Source: Tabrizicola sp. (GTDB lineage Bacteria > Pseudomonadota > Alphaproteobacteria > Rhodobacterales > Rhodobacteraceae). Taken from it: a stretch of 64,000 nt of DNA. Made by a program: the position numbers and the translations under genes. Positions 8,807-16,698 of this stretch are shown here, in pieces; the first letter of the stretch is position 1; the number at the start of each line of letters is the position of its first letter. The stretch is taken from contig NZ_JAUXZE010000056.1 in the NCBI RefSeq assembly GCF_030694085.1, forward strand, positions 124,001-188,000. The letters are read 5' to 3'. The notes beneath the pieces were generated by a model, which searched no databases, had not been told where the DNA came from, and was given only the letters and a program-made list of their open reading frames with translations.

Positions 8807-11041
8807 ATGAGAAGACTTCTGGTATCCACGACGGCCCTTTCGGTGGCGATCAGCCCCCTGGGCACCATGCCTGGCTTTGCCCAGGTTCTGAACGAGGACG
8901 GCTCGGTCACCGGCAACGACGGCGCAGTGCTCTGCGTGCCGACCGCGGACATTGCCTGCGACCTCGACGCGATCATTGCGCAGATGGAGGCTGATGCCGC
9001 CGCCGCCGCCGCGGTAGAAGCCGAGGCTGCCGCCGCACTGGCCGCCGAAGAAGCTGCAGCCGCCGAGGCCGCCGCCCAGGCCGAGGCCGAGGCAACGGCG
9101 CAGGCCGATGCGGAAGCCGCCGCCGCCGCCGAGGCCGCCGCCGCAGCGGATTCTGAAGCACAGGTTCAGGCTCAGGCTGAAGCCGACGCTGCGGCTGCGG
9201 CCGCTGCCGCTCAGGCGGAAGTCGAAGCGCAAGCCCAGGCGGAAGCCGATGCTGCCGCCGCGCGCGCCGCCGAGGAACAAGCTGCCGCCGAAGCTGCCAC
9301 CCAGGCCGCCGCCGAAGCGGAAGCCGCGGCTCAAGCTGCCGCCCAAGCCGCCGAGGAAGCCGCTGCTGCCGCGGCCGCCGCCGAGGAACCCGCGACCGTG
9401 GAAACGCCTGCGGAAGACCCGGTGATCGAGGAAGTGCCTGCCGTAGAACCGCCCGTTGAAGAACCACCCGTCGAAGAAACCGCTCCAGTCGAGGAAGTGG
9501 CACCGGCTGATGAGGCCGTAATCGAGGAAGCTCCCGCCGAGGAGGTTCCGGTCGAGGAAGTTCCGGTCGAGGAAGCCCCGGTCGTAGATCCGACCCTCGA
9601 AGAAGCCACGCCCGCTGAAGAACCCGCTGTCGAGGAAGCCACCGCCGAAGAGCCGGTGATCGAGGAAGTGCCCGCCGAAGACGCTGCCGACGAAGCGGCT
9701 GCTGCTGCTGCGGCACTGCAAGCAGCCGAGGCGGAACTGTCCATCACCGAGGGCGGCGAAATTGTGGACCCCGCCGCTGGCTTGAGGGTCGCCGAAACCG
9801 ATCCGGCTGTCGAAGTCGAGCCGGTTGAAGCACCGCAGGTCACCGAATCCGAGGTTGAAAGTCTGACCAACCTGCTGACGGGTGACCCGACGGCCATCGA
9901 CCCCTCGACACTTGCGGCTGCCGCACTGGTGACCGCTCCGACCGATGACGCCGCGACCGTCGACGCGACTGCGGTCGTCGAAGCGGACCCGGCCAATCTG
10001 GTGGCCGCGACGACCCAGACCATCACCGAGGAAACTGCCCGGACCTCGTCGGAAGAATTCGCTGCGGCCCCTACGGCTCTTGCCGACGGCAGGAAGAGCG
10101 GCTTTTCGGACCTGGAAAAGGCCGGTCTCCTGGTGCTTGGTGCTCTCGCCGTCGGCGCGATCATCAAGAACAACCGCGAGGCGGCTGCCAACACCGCTGT
10201 CTCGACGATGGGGCAGGGGGACAGCCGCGTCGTGTCGAACACCGGCGACCGGGTCATCGTGCTCCAGCCCGACGGGACCTACCGCGTGCTGAAGGACGAC
10301 GACACCGTGATCCGTCGCCCCGGTTCGACCGTGCGGACCGAAACCTTCCGTGACGGCTCGACCCGGACCATCGTGCAACGCGCTGATGGCACGCAGGTGG
10401 TCACCATTCGCGACGCGACCGGCCGTGTCCTGCGCCGGGCGACCTATGACGACCTTGGCCGCGAAGTCATCCTGTTCGACGACTTGGCTGCAGAGGAAGT
10501 CGTGATCGTCCGCGACCTGCCGCGCCCGGAACGGCGGATCGTCATTTCGTCGAAAGACAACAACGCCGCACTGAAGCGCGAGCTTGCGGCGCTGGAAGCG
10601 GAGAAGGCCGGTCGGAAGTTCTCGCTCCGCCAGATCCGCGAGATCCCGGAAGTGCGGGCGCTGGCCGCGACGATCGACGTCGAACCGGTGACCTTCGCCT
10701 CCGGTTCGGCCGCGATCCCGGCGAGCGAGGCCCGTGACCTGGCCGACCTTGGGCGGGTGATGCAGCAGCTTCTGGACGAAAACCCGCGCGAGGTCTTCCT
10801 GATCGAAGGCCACACCGACGCGACCGGCAAGGCGGCGATGAACCTCGCCCTCTCTGACCGCCGCGCGGAATCGGTGGCGCTGGCCCTGACCGAATACTTC
10901 GACATCCCGCCGGAGAACATGGTCGTCCAGGGCTACGGCGAAACGGAACTCCTGATCGACACCCAGGCCAGCGAATCCCGCAACCGCCGGGTCGAGGTCC
11001 GGGTGATCACCCCGCTCCTGCGCACCGCCACCCGCGGCTAA
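8807..11041 (+). CDS. Large OmpA-domain protein with Ala/Glu-rich spacer
   Basis: A 744-residue exported protein in four parts. A signal peptide ends near MPGFAQ (residue 25). Residues about 60-310 are extreme low complexity: first Ala with Glu/Gln/Asp, then repeats built on EEVPVEEVPVEEAPV. A middle region includes a possible membrane or hydrophobic helix (KAGLLVLGALAVGAIIKN, about residues 438-455) and a beta-rich stretch with TYRVLKDDDTVIRRPGSTVR. The C-terminal OmpA/MotB peptidoglycan-binding domain (about 628-740) has IEGHTDATGKAAMNLALSDRRAESV and SRNRRVEVRV. It probably links envelope and cell wall with the repeats as a periplasmic spacer. A strong terminator follows. Confidence 0.85.
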   Translation: MRRLLVSTTALSVAISPLGTMPGFAQVLNEDGSVTGNDGAVLCVPTADIACDLDAIIAQMEADAAAAAAVEAEAAAALAAEEAAAAEAAAQAEAEATAQADAEAAAAAEAAAAADSEAQVQAQAEADAAAAAAAAQAEVEAQAQAEADAAAARAAEEQAAAEAATQAAAEAEAAAQAAAQAAEEAAAAAAAAEEPATVETPAEDPVIEEVPAVEPPVEEPPVEETAPVEEVAPADEAVIEEAPAEEVPVEEVPVEEAPVVDPTLEEATPAEEPAVEEATAEEPVIEEVPAEDAADEAAAAAAALQAAEAELSITEGGEIVDPAAGLRVAETDPAVEVEPVEAPQVTESEVESLTNLLTGDPTAIDPSTLAAAALVTAPTDDAATVDATAVVEADPANLVAATTQTITEETARTSSEEFAAAPTALADGRKSGFSDLEKAGLLVLGALAVGAIIKNNREAAANTAVSTMGQGDSRVVSNTGDRVIVLQPDGTYRVLKDDDTVIRRPGSTVRTETFRDGSTRTIVQRADGTQVVTIRDATGRVLRRATYDDLGREVILFDDLAAEEVVIVRDLPRPERRIVISSKDNNAALKRELAALEAEKAGRKFSLRQIREIPEVRALAATIDVEPVTFASGSAAIPASEARDLADLGRVMQQLLDENPREVFLIEGHTDATGKAAMNLALSDRRAESVALALTEYFDIPPENMVVQGYGETELLIDTQASESRNRRVEVRVITPLLRTATRG

Positions 11042-11062
11042 TCGCAGACCCATACCAAAGTC

Positions 11063-11095
11063 GCGCCGCGGGCACCCCCCGCGGCGCTTCATTTT
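11063..11095 (+). terminator. Rho-independent terminator after the OmpA-domain gene
   Basis: A 10-bp stem, GCGCCGCGGG (11063-11072) with CCCGCGGCGC (11078-11087), loop CACCC, followed by TTCATTTT. It begins 22 bases after the stop. Confidence 0.8.
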
Positions 11096-11132
11096 GGTGG
11101 CATCCCCCGACGCGCGGACGCATACTTGCCCC

Positions 11133-12119
11133 ATGAAGCGCGCAGACCACGACCTTATCCCCGAAGCCGCCCTTGCCTGGCACCGCGCGGGCACAGGTGC
11201 GGCCCTTGCCACCGTCATCGAGACCTGGGGCTCTGCCCCGCGCCAGGCCGGCAGCCAGCTGGCCATCTCGGGCGAGGGCGAGATGCTTGGCTCTGTCTCC
11301 GGGGGCTGCGTCGAAGGCGCGGTGATCACCGAGGCGCTGGACTCGCTTGCCGACCGCAAGTCCCGCGTCCTGACCTTCGGGGTCAGCGACGAGACCGCCT
11401 TTGCCGCGGGCCTGGCCTGTGGCGGTACCATCCGCGTTCTGGTCGAGCCGGTGGGCGACGGTCCCGAGGCGCTGCCGGAAGGCTTGCTCGCCGAACTTGC
11501 CGAAGCCCGTGCCGCCCCCCGTGCGGCGGCCATCGTCACCACCCCCGCGACCTGGGAACGACGCCTTCTTACCCCCGGCGCAGACCCCGCCACCGACGCC
11601 CGCTTCAGGTCCGACCGCTCTGGCATGGAAGAGGATGGCCGCTTCATCGCCATTCACAACCCACCCCTGCGGCTCATTGTCGTCGGCGCGGTCCACATCG
11701 CCCAGCCGCTGCTGCAGATCGCCCGAACCTGCGGCTATGCCCCAACTCTGATCGACCCCCGCGCCGCTTTCGGTTCGGCCGAGCGCTTCCCCGGCGAGAC
11801 GATCCTGGACGACTGGCCCGACGAAGCCCTTGCGCAGTTGCACCCCGATGCCCGCACGGCCATCGTCACGCTGACCCACGACCCCAAACTCGATGACCCC
11901 GCCATCCGATTTGCCCTGAACTCCAAGGCTTTCTACCTTGGCTGCCTGGGGTCCACCCGCACCCATGCCAAGCGTGTCGAGCGGCTGCTGGCCGAAGGCT
12001 TTTCCCCCGAACAGATCGCGAAGATCCATGCCCCCGTCGGGCTGGATATCGGGGCCAAGACGCCTGCCGAGATCGCCGTCAGCGTCATGGCTCAGGTCAC
12101 CGAAACCCTGCGAAAGTAA
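11133..12119 (+). CDS. XdhC/CoxI-family protein
   Basis: A 328-residue XdhC-like protein. In the well-studied members XdhC binds molybdenum cofactor, protects it and helps its sulfuration before insertion into xanthine dehydrogenase. Visible are the N-terminal XdhC_CoxI domain (ALATVIETWGSAPRQAGSQL, SGGCVEGAVI) and the Rossmann-like C-terminal domain (LIVVGAVHIAQPLLQIA, YLGCLGSTRTHAKR). The ATG at 11133 is chosen over 11094, which lies in the terminator region. The stop TAA overlaps the ATG of the next gene (TAATG), so the two are coupled. Confidence 0.9.
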   Translation: MKRADHDLIPEAALAWHRAGTGAALATVIETWGSAPRQAGSQLAISGEGEMLGSVSGGCVEGAVITEALDSLADRKSRVLTFGVSDETAFAAGLACGGTIRVLVEPVGDGPEALPEGLLAELAEARAAPRAAAIVTTPATWERRLLTPGADPATDARFRSDRSGMEEDGRFIAIHNPPLRLIVVGAVHIAQPLLQIARTCGYAPTLIDPRAAFGSAERFPGETILDDWPDEALAQLHPDARTAIVTLTHDPKLDDPAIRFALNSKAFYLGCLGSTRTHAKRVERLLAEGFSPEQIAKIHAPVGLDIGAKTPAEIAVSVMAQVTETLRK

Positions 12120-13120
12120 TGCAGTTCGGCCCGGTTCCCCTTTCCGAAGCCGAAGGCGCGATCCTCGCCCATTCCGTCGCCCTGCCTGAAGGCCGGCTGC
12201 GCAAGGGCTGCATTCTGGGGCGAAAGGAAATCGCTCAACTGCAGGCCACTGGCCGGACCGAGGTCATCGCGGCGCGCCTCGGTGCCGATGACATGCACGA
12301 GGACGAAGCCGCCCTGGCCATCGCCCGGGCGCTTGTCCCCGACCCGCAGGCGGCCGGCCTTGACCTGCGGCCGGTCGGCACAGGGCGCGTCAACCTTCAC
12401 GCCCGCGCTGCCGGAGTGGTCGAGGTCCGGTCTGATCAGGTGAACGCCCTCAACGCCGTCGATCCGATGATCACGCTTGCCACCGTCCCCCGTTGCCAGC
12501 GCGTCGGCGCGGGCGAGATGGTCGCCACCGTGAAGATCATTGCCTACGGGGTCGCCGCACCGGACGTAGCGGCTGCCTGCAGGGCTGGGACGCAGGCGCT
12601 TCGCCTCTGTCCGGCACGTATAGGTCGGATCACCCTGGTCGAAACCCATACGGACAGCAACTCCAAGGTGCTTGGCGTTGACGCGATCACCAACCGGCTG
12701 GCAGCCCTGGGCGCGAACCTTGCCACCCATCTGCACAGCCCGCACCGCGAAGCCGACCTTGCCGCAACACTGGCGACGGTCACCGATGCGGAACTGATCC
12801 TGATCCTGACCGCCTCGGCCACCTCGGACCTCCACGACGTTGCCCCTGCGGCAGTGCGCAAGGCAGGGGGAACGGTCGACCGCTTCGGAATGCCGGTGGA
12901 CCCCGGCAATCTTCTCTTTCTTGGAAGCCTGAATGGCATCCCGGTCATCGGCCTGCCGGGTTGCGTGCGCAGCCCGGCGCTGAACGGGGCGGACTGGGTG
13001 ATGGAGCGGCTGATCTGCGGCATGGCCGTCACCGCAGCCGACATCGCCGCAATGGGGGTTGGCGGGCTGCTGAAGGAAATTCCCACGCGCGGGCGCCTGC
13101 GCGAGGCCAAGCCGGAATGA
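12119..13120 (+). CDS. Molybdopterin-binding domain protein
   Basis: A 333-residue protein whose C-terminal half looks like the MoaB/MogA-type molybdopterin-binding fold: ITLVETHTDSNSKVLGVDAI (about residues 176-195), then LILILTASATSDLHDVAP and the LNGIPVIGLPGC loop. The N-terminal half (PLSEAEGAILAHSVALPEGRLRKG) resembles MoeA-like regions. In other bacteria this unit is often fused to a MobA-like nucleotidyltransferase; no such domain is present. Overlap with xdhC points to a shared role in preparing molybdenum cofactor for a hydroxylase encoded elsewhere. Confidence 0.82.
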   Translation: MQFGPVPLSEAEGAILAHSVALPEGRLRKGCILGRKEIAQLQATGRTEVIAARLGADDMHEDEAALAIARALVPDPQAAGLDLRPVGTGRVNLHARAAGVVEVRSDQVNALNAVDPMITLATVPRCQRVGAGEMVATVKIIAYGVAAPDVAAACRAGTQALRLCPARIGRITLVETHTDSNSKVLGVDAITNRLAALGANLATHLHSPHREADLAATLATVTDAELILILTASATSDLHDVAPAAVRKAGGTVDRFGMPVDPGNLLFLGSLNGIPVIGLPGCVRSPALNGADWVMERLICGMAVTAADIAAMGVGGLLKEIPTRGRLREAKPE

Positions 13121-13145
13121 AAAAGCGGGGGCAAATTGCCCCCGC
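13120..13145 (-). terminator. Rho-independent terminator for infC
   Basis: Read on the minus strand: a 10-bp perfect stem (13125-13134 with 13136-13145, GCGGGGGCAA/TTGCCCCCGC, single-base centre; a few central pairs would open to form the loop) followed by five Ts. It leaves infC a 3' untranslated region of about 105 bases and starts immediately after the opposing gene's stop codon. Confidence 0.75.
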
Positions 13146-13180
13146 ACAGGACGCCCTTGCGCCCCCTCCCCTTGCGTCCC

Positions 13181-13198
13181 CTCGTCGTGCGACTTCGT
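13181..13198. repeat. 18-bp intergenic repeat, copy 2 of 2
   Basis: CTCGTCGTGCGACTTCGT differs at one base from 358-375. It sits in the infC 3' untranslated region, where GCGAC and GTCGC (13190-13207 region) can also form a short stem. Confidence 0.4.
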
Positions 13199-13252
13199 TC
13201 GCGTCGCAGGGCTTTCCCAGCGATGAGCGCCGAAGGCGACGACGAGCGGCCG

Positions 13253-13792
13253 CTACTTTGGCGCGACCATCATCACCATCTGGCGACCTTCCAGCCGCGG
13301 GAAGGATTCGATCTTGCCGATCTCGGCCACGTCGGCCTCGACCCGCTTCAGAAGCTCAAGGCCAAGGTCCTGGTGAGCCATTTCCCGGCCCCGGAAGCGC
13401 AGGGTGACCTTCACCTTGTCGCCTTCCTCCAGGAACTTCACCACCGACCGCATCTTGACTTCATAGTCATGGATGTCGGTGCCCGGGCGGAACTTGATTT
13501 CCTTGATCTCGATGATCTTCTGCTTCTTGCGGGCCTCGGCCTCGCGCTTCTGCGTCTCGTACTTGAACTTGCCGAAGTCCATGATCTTGCAGACGGGCGG
13601 GACCGCCGTCGGCGAGATTTCCACCAGGTCAAGTCCGGCTTCCTCGGCCATCTGCATCGCGCGGGCCGGGGTCACGACCCCGACATTCTCGCCGTCCGCG
13701 CCGATCAGGCGTATCTCCGGAGCGCGGATGCGGTCATTGATGCGGGGACCGGTTTCGCGTTGCGGCGGGGCATTGTGCGGTCTGCGGGCTAT
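13253..13792 (-). CDS. infC: Translation initiation factor IF-3 (probable ATA start)
   Basis: IF-3 binds the 30S subunit, blocks premature 50S joining and proofreads start codons. 179 residues, the usual length. The N-terminal domain has [17 protein letters not shown] and [20 protein letters not shown]; the C-terminal domain has [19 protein letters not shown] and [13 protein letters not shown]. No ATG fits: in-frame ATGs lie far upstream in unrelated sequence. The ATA at 13790-13792 begins [11 protein letters not shown], where homology starts, and has AAAGGA 8 bases upstream. infC is known for rare AUU/AUA-type starts used in autoregulation, so ATA is credible. Confidence 0.93.
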   Translation of the reverse strand: MARRPHNAPPQRETGPRINDRIRAPEIRLIGADGENVGVVTPARAMQMAEEAGLDLVEISPTAVPPVCKIMDFGKFKYETQKREAEARKKQKIIEIKEIKFRPGTDIHDYEVKMRSVVKFLEEGDKVKVTLRFRGREMAHQDLGLELLKRVEADVAEIGKIESFPRLEGRQMVMMVAPK

Positions 13793-14000
13793 GGTAGTCG
13801 TCCTTTGATGGTTGTTAGTGCGGCGGCAATCTAGACCCCGGCGGGCATATCTGCAACCCGGCTGGCCTGTGAGAGTTCCTGTTTTCCACGGAATTCGGGC
13901 GTTTTTCCCCGTGCTGCACTGCGGCACCCTTTTCATTTCCCGACCAAGGTGCCATATGACCGCCATCCGGGCGCTAGCTCCGGTCATGGGAGTATTTGAC

Positions 14001-14450
14001 ATGAACAGAACCGTTATCATCGGCGCCATCGTCGTCCTGCTGGCCGCTGGCGGCTACTACCAGTTCAGCTACAAGCCGGCTCAGGAAGCAGCTCAGGCTG
14101 CCGCCGCCGCCGCCGCTCAGGCTGAAGCTGACGCCAAGGCTGCCGAAGAAGCCGCAGCCAAAGCCGCCGAGGAAGCTGCCGCCGCCGCTCAGAAGGCTGC
14201 TGACGAGGCTGCCGCTGCCGCCGCCGCCACCACCGAAGCCGCGACCGACGCAGCCACCGCTGTGACGGATGCCGCCGCTGCTCTGGACCCGGCCAACTTC
14301 AACGCCGACACCGTCGTGGCCCTGATCGATGGCTCGACCCTCGATGACGCGACCAAGGCTACGCTGAAGACCGCTGTCGAAGCTGCCCGTGCCAACCCGG
14401 CGCTGGTTGCGGACACGATCGCTCAGGTCAAGACCGCGCTTGGCATGTAA
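14001..14450 (+). CDS. Ala-rich membrane-anchored protein, function unknown
   Basis: A 149-residue protein with one N-terminal membrane helix ([18 protein letters not shown], residues 5-22) and then about 75 residues made almost only of Ala, Glu, Lys and Asp in a helix-forming pattern ([20 protein letters not shown]). The last 50 residues ([20 protein letters not shown] onward) form a small non-repetitive helical domain. It probably projects a long single helix into the periplasm. The composition echoes the OmpA-domain protein at 8.8 kb. GGAG lies 9 bases before the ATG; an upstream in-frame start at 13812 is not supported. A clear terminator follows. Confidence 0.75.
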   Translation: MNRTVIIGAIVVLLAAGGYYQFSYKPAQEAAQAAAAAAAQAEADAKAAEEAAAKAAEEAAAAAQKAADEAAAAAAATTEAATDAATAVTDAAAALDPANFNADTVVALIDGSTLDDATKATLKTAVEAARANPALVADTIAQVKTALGM

Positions 14451-14474
14451 TCTCCGGCTTTCGCCGAACCTGAA

Positions 14475-14501
14475 GGCCGCGAGCACCCCTCGCGGCCTTT
14501 T
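14475..14501 (+). terminator. Rho-independent terminator after the Ala-rich gene
   Basis: GGCCGCGAG (14475-14483) pairs with CTCGCGGCC (14489-14497) around CACCC, followed by TTTT. It lies 24 bases after the stop. Confidence 0.85.
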
Positions 14502-14526
14502 GCTTTGCGCGGTCTCCGTGGGCATG

Positions 14527-14556
14527 AAAAAGGGCCGCAGAATCGCCCTGCAGCCC
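14527..14556 (-). terminator. Rho-independent terminator for the fpr/cys transcript
   Basis: On the minus strand GGGCTGCAG pairs with CTGCGGCCC (9 pairs, one G-U) around a 7-base loop, followed by TTTTT. It is about 90 bases beyond the fpr stop, leaving a structured 3' untranslated region. Confidence 0.75.
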
Positions 14557-14568
14557 GGATTTCCAGAG

Positions 14569-14585
14569 GTTAAGGCCACCTTAAC
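14569..14585. promoter_or_regulatory. CtrA-type box / palindrome between convergent genes
   Basis: GTTAAGG-CCA-CCTTAAC. It is an exact TTAA-N7-TTAAC (14570-14585), the CtrA binding consensus of alphaproteobacteria, and also a 7-bp perfect inverted repeat. It lies inside the 3' untranslated region of fpr, not in front of an annotated gene, so it may be an RNA hairpin and not a protein site. Confidence 0.4.
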
Positions 14586-14626
14586 GAGAAAAGGCAAACC
14601 ATTGATTTTACGGGATGATCGGATTT

Positions 14627-14641
14627 TGTCCACCGTGGACA
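14627..14641. repeat. Palindrome shared with the 3' end of hisI
   Basis: TGTCCACCGTGGACA (7-bp arms) directly behind the fpr stop. Read in the fpr sense, CTGTCCACGGTGGACAAA (18 bases) is identical to the last codons of hisI at 54910-54927. Confidence 0.5.
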
Positions 14642-14643
14642 GA

Positions 14644-15465
14644 TCAGATCCCGTCGCCCACGAAGGCCTTTTCCACCACAAATTCCTGCGGCTCCGAGTT
14701 GGCCCCCTCACGCAGCCCGAACCCTTCCAGGATTGCCTTCACATCGACGTTGAAGGCAAGGCTCCCGCAGACCATTGCCCGGTCTTCCTCGGGGTTCATC
14801 TTCGGCAGGCCGAGGTCCGCGAAGACCTTGCCGGAAGCCAGGTTGTCGGTGACCCGCCCCATGTGGTGAAACTCTTCCCGCGTGGTCGTCGGATAGTAGC
14901 GGAGCTTGCCTTGCACCGTCTCGCCAATCAGAGGATCGGCCTCCAACCCCTCGACCAGCTGCCGCCCATACTCCAGTTCGGCCACCTCGCGGCAGGTGTG
15001 CATCATGATGACCTGGTCGAACTTCTCATAGACCTCCGGGTCCCGCATCAGGCTGGCGAAGGGGGCAAGGCCGGTCCCCGTCGCAAGGAACCATAGCCGC
15101 TTGCCGGGAAGCAGCGCATCCACCACCAGCGTCCCCACCGGCTTTGGCCGCAGGATGATCTCATCCCCCGGCTGGATATGCTGGAGCCGGCTGGTCAGCG
15201 GGCCGTCCGGCACCTTGATCGAGTAGAACTCCAGCTCCTCGTCCCAAGACGGCGAAGCGATGGAGTAGGCCCGAAGAAGTGGCTTTCCGTTGTCGCCCAT
15301 CAAGCCGATCATCACGAACTCACCGGACCGGAAGCGCAGGCTGGCGGGGCGCGACACCCGGAACGAAAACAGCCGGTCGGTCCAGTGCTTCACACTGGTC
15401 ACGACCTGCGCGTCGGGCAAGTGCGGCTTGGTGCGGGCGGCGTCCATCGTCAGAGCCTCATTCAT
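14644..15465 (-). CDS. fpr: Ferredoxin-NADP reductase
   Basis: FAD enzyme moving electrons between NADPH and ferredoxin or flavodoxin. 273 residues, matching the bacterial Rhodobacter-type FPR. FAD-binding motif RAYSIASPSWDEELEFYSIKV (within residues 71-95), NADP site LATGTGLAPFASL (about 127-139), MVCGSLAFN and the C-terminal EKAFVGDGI tail. The ATG at 15465 has GGAGGG 7 bases upstream; an ATG at 15480 is less well placed. It is the last gene after the cys genes (70-base gap), so it may feed electrons to sulfite reductase; that link is inferred from position. Confidence 0.93.
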   Translation of the reverse strand: MNEALTMDAARTKPHLPDAQVVTSVKHWTDRLFSFRVSRPASLRFRSGEFVMIGLMGDNGKPLLRAYSIASPSWDEELEFYSIKVPDGPLTSRLQHIQPGDEIILRPKPVGTLVVDALLPGKRLWFLATGTGLAPFASLMRDPEVYEKFDQVIMMHTCREVAELEYGRQLVEGLEADPLIGETVQGKLRYYPTTTREEFHHMGRVTDNLASGKVFADLGLPKMNPEEDRAMVCGSLAFNVDVKAILEGFGLREGANSEPQEFVVEKAFVGDGI

Positions 15466-15535
15466 CGTTTCGCCCTCCATAGGCGAGCGGGCCTGCCAAG
15501 GGAAGCCCTTGGGGGCCGCGGCAAAGTGGGGGGAA

Positions 15536-15937
15536 TCAGGCGCGCAGGCGCGCCTGATAGTGATGCTCGCGCCAGTCGGCACGGAACTGCCACTGGTCGG
15601 CCGGCTGGCGGGCCGCGAGGTCGTCGGGGATCTCTGCCCCATCAAAGCCCACGCGGCGGAGCATCGCGTACTGGTCGGCAATCACCGGACCCTTGGCCAG
15701 CAACTGGCCCTTGTAGCCCATCTCGCGCAGGCGGCGGGCGATGGTGAAGGCCCGGCCGTCGTTGAAAGCCGGGAAAGTGACGCGGATGAGGCGGATCAGC
15801 TCCAGCCGCCCGGCCAGTGTCGTGGGGTCGTCGGTATTGGCAAGGTCCACCGCAGTCTGGTCGGTGAAATCCGCCAGGGCCACGATCTCGGCTTGGGTGC
15901 CGGGTAGGAAGCCTGCGTCGGTTACGATGACGGTCAT
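15536..15937 (-). CDS. DUF934-family sulfur-assimilation protein
   Basis: A 133-residue protein of the DUF934 family, regularly found with sulfite reductase and CysH genes in proteobacteria and suspected to help electron transfer or assembly for sulfite reduction. Landmarks: LELIRLIRVTFPAFNDGRAFTIARRLRE (about residues 44-71), GYKGQLLAKGPVIADQYAML and GFDGAEIP. No metal-binding cysteines are visible. Its ATG overlaps the cysH stop (ATGA), so the genes are coupled. Confidence 0.88.
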   Translation of the reverse strand: MTVIVTDAGFLPGTQAEIVALADFTDQTAVDLANTDDPTTLAGRLELIRLIRVTFPAFNDGRAFTIARRLREMGYKGQLLAKGPVIADQYAMLRRVGFDGAEIPDDLAARQPADQWQFRADWREHHYQARLRA

Positions 15938-16698
15938 GCCGCGTTCTCCTTCGGGACTTTCACGGCCTTGCCGTCAATGAAATGGATGCCACATTCGGTC
16001 TTGGCCTGGCCCCGCCAACGGCCAGCGCGCGGATCTTCCCCCGGCTTCACCGGGCTGGTGCAGGGGGCGCAACCGATCGAGGGGTATCCCTTGGCAACCA
16101 GCGGGTGCCGAGGCAGGCGGTTCTCGACCATGTATTCTTCAAGATCTTCACGGCCCCAGTGGGCCAGCGGATTGACCTTGATCCGAAAGTCGCCCTCGTT
16201 CTCGAAAAAGTCTATGGTTCCGCGATCCGAGTTCTGGAACCGCTTTCGCCCGGTGATCCAGCCGTCGAAGGGGGCCAGCGCGCGTTCCAGCGGCTCGACC
16301 TTGCGGACGTTGCAGCAGCTGTCGGTCGAGAACTGGTGCAGCGTGCCGTCGGGATCTTCGAAGCTGACGCGAGCCGGGTTGGCGCGGATGGTGCGCACGT
16401 CGCAGAGGTTCAGCTTTTCGGCCAGCTCGCGCTGGTAGTCGAGCGTTTCGGCAAACAGCATCCGGGTGTCGATGAAGAGAACCGGCGTCTCAGGCGCGAT
16501 GACCGAGACGAGGTGCAGAAGCACCACGGATTCCGCCCCGAAGGACGACACCAGCGCCACGCGACCCAGATCGTCGTCCTTCAGCGCGTGCTCCAGCACC
16601 GCCGTGGCCGAATGGTGCTTGTAGCGCGCATTAAGCGTGGCCACCCGTTCGGCGACGGGGCCTTCATGCCGTCCGATCTGACCAGCGTCACGCGGCAT
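15934..16698 (-). CDS. cysH: Adenylylsulfate (APS/PAPS) reductase
   Basis: Reduces activated sulfate to sulfite with thioredoxin. 254 residues. The cysteine pattern TDSCCNVRKVEP plus IGCAPCTSPV provides the Cys-Cys and Cys-x2-Cys ligands of a [4Fe-4S] cluster, which marks the APS-using type, and KTECGIH holds the catalytic cysteine near the C terminus. SSFGAESVVLLHLV is the nucleotide-binding loop. The ATG at 16698 gives the family start; the 51 upstream codons are the cysI tail in another frame. It overlaps cysI by 11 bases and DUF934 by 4. Confidence 0.94.
   Translation of the reverse strand: MPRDAGQIGRHEGPVAERVATLNARYKHHSATAVLEHALKDDDLGRVALVSSFGAESVVLLHLVSVIAPETPVLFIDTRMLFAETLDYQRELAEKLNLCDVRTIRANPARVSFEDPDGTLHQFSTDSCCNVRKVEPLERALAPFDGWITGRKRFQNSDRGTIDFFENEGDFRIKVNPLAHWGREDLEEYMVENRLPRHPLVAKGYPSIGCAPCTSPVKPGEDPRAGRWRGQAKTECGIHFIDGKAVKVPKENAA

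Noticed and set aside
9108..9425. Repetitive DNA in the OmpA-domain gene as a CRISPR or tandem-repeat locus
   Set aside because: Repeats are codon-level Ala/Glu runs in a continuous frame without regular repeat-spacer structure.
8738..11653. Open frame of 971 codons opposite the OmpA-domain gene
   Set aside because: It is the reverse reading of Ala/Glu-rich codons; it has Gly/Arg/Ser-rich low complexity, spans several real gene ends and has no recognisable domain.
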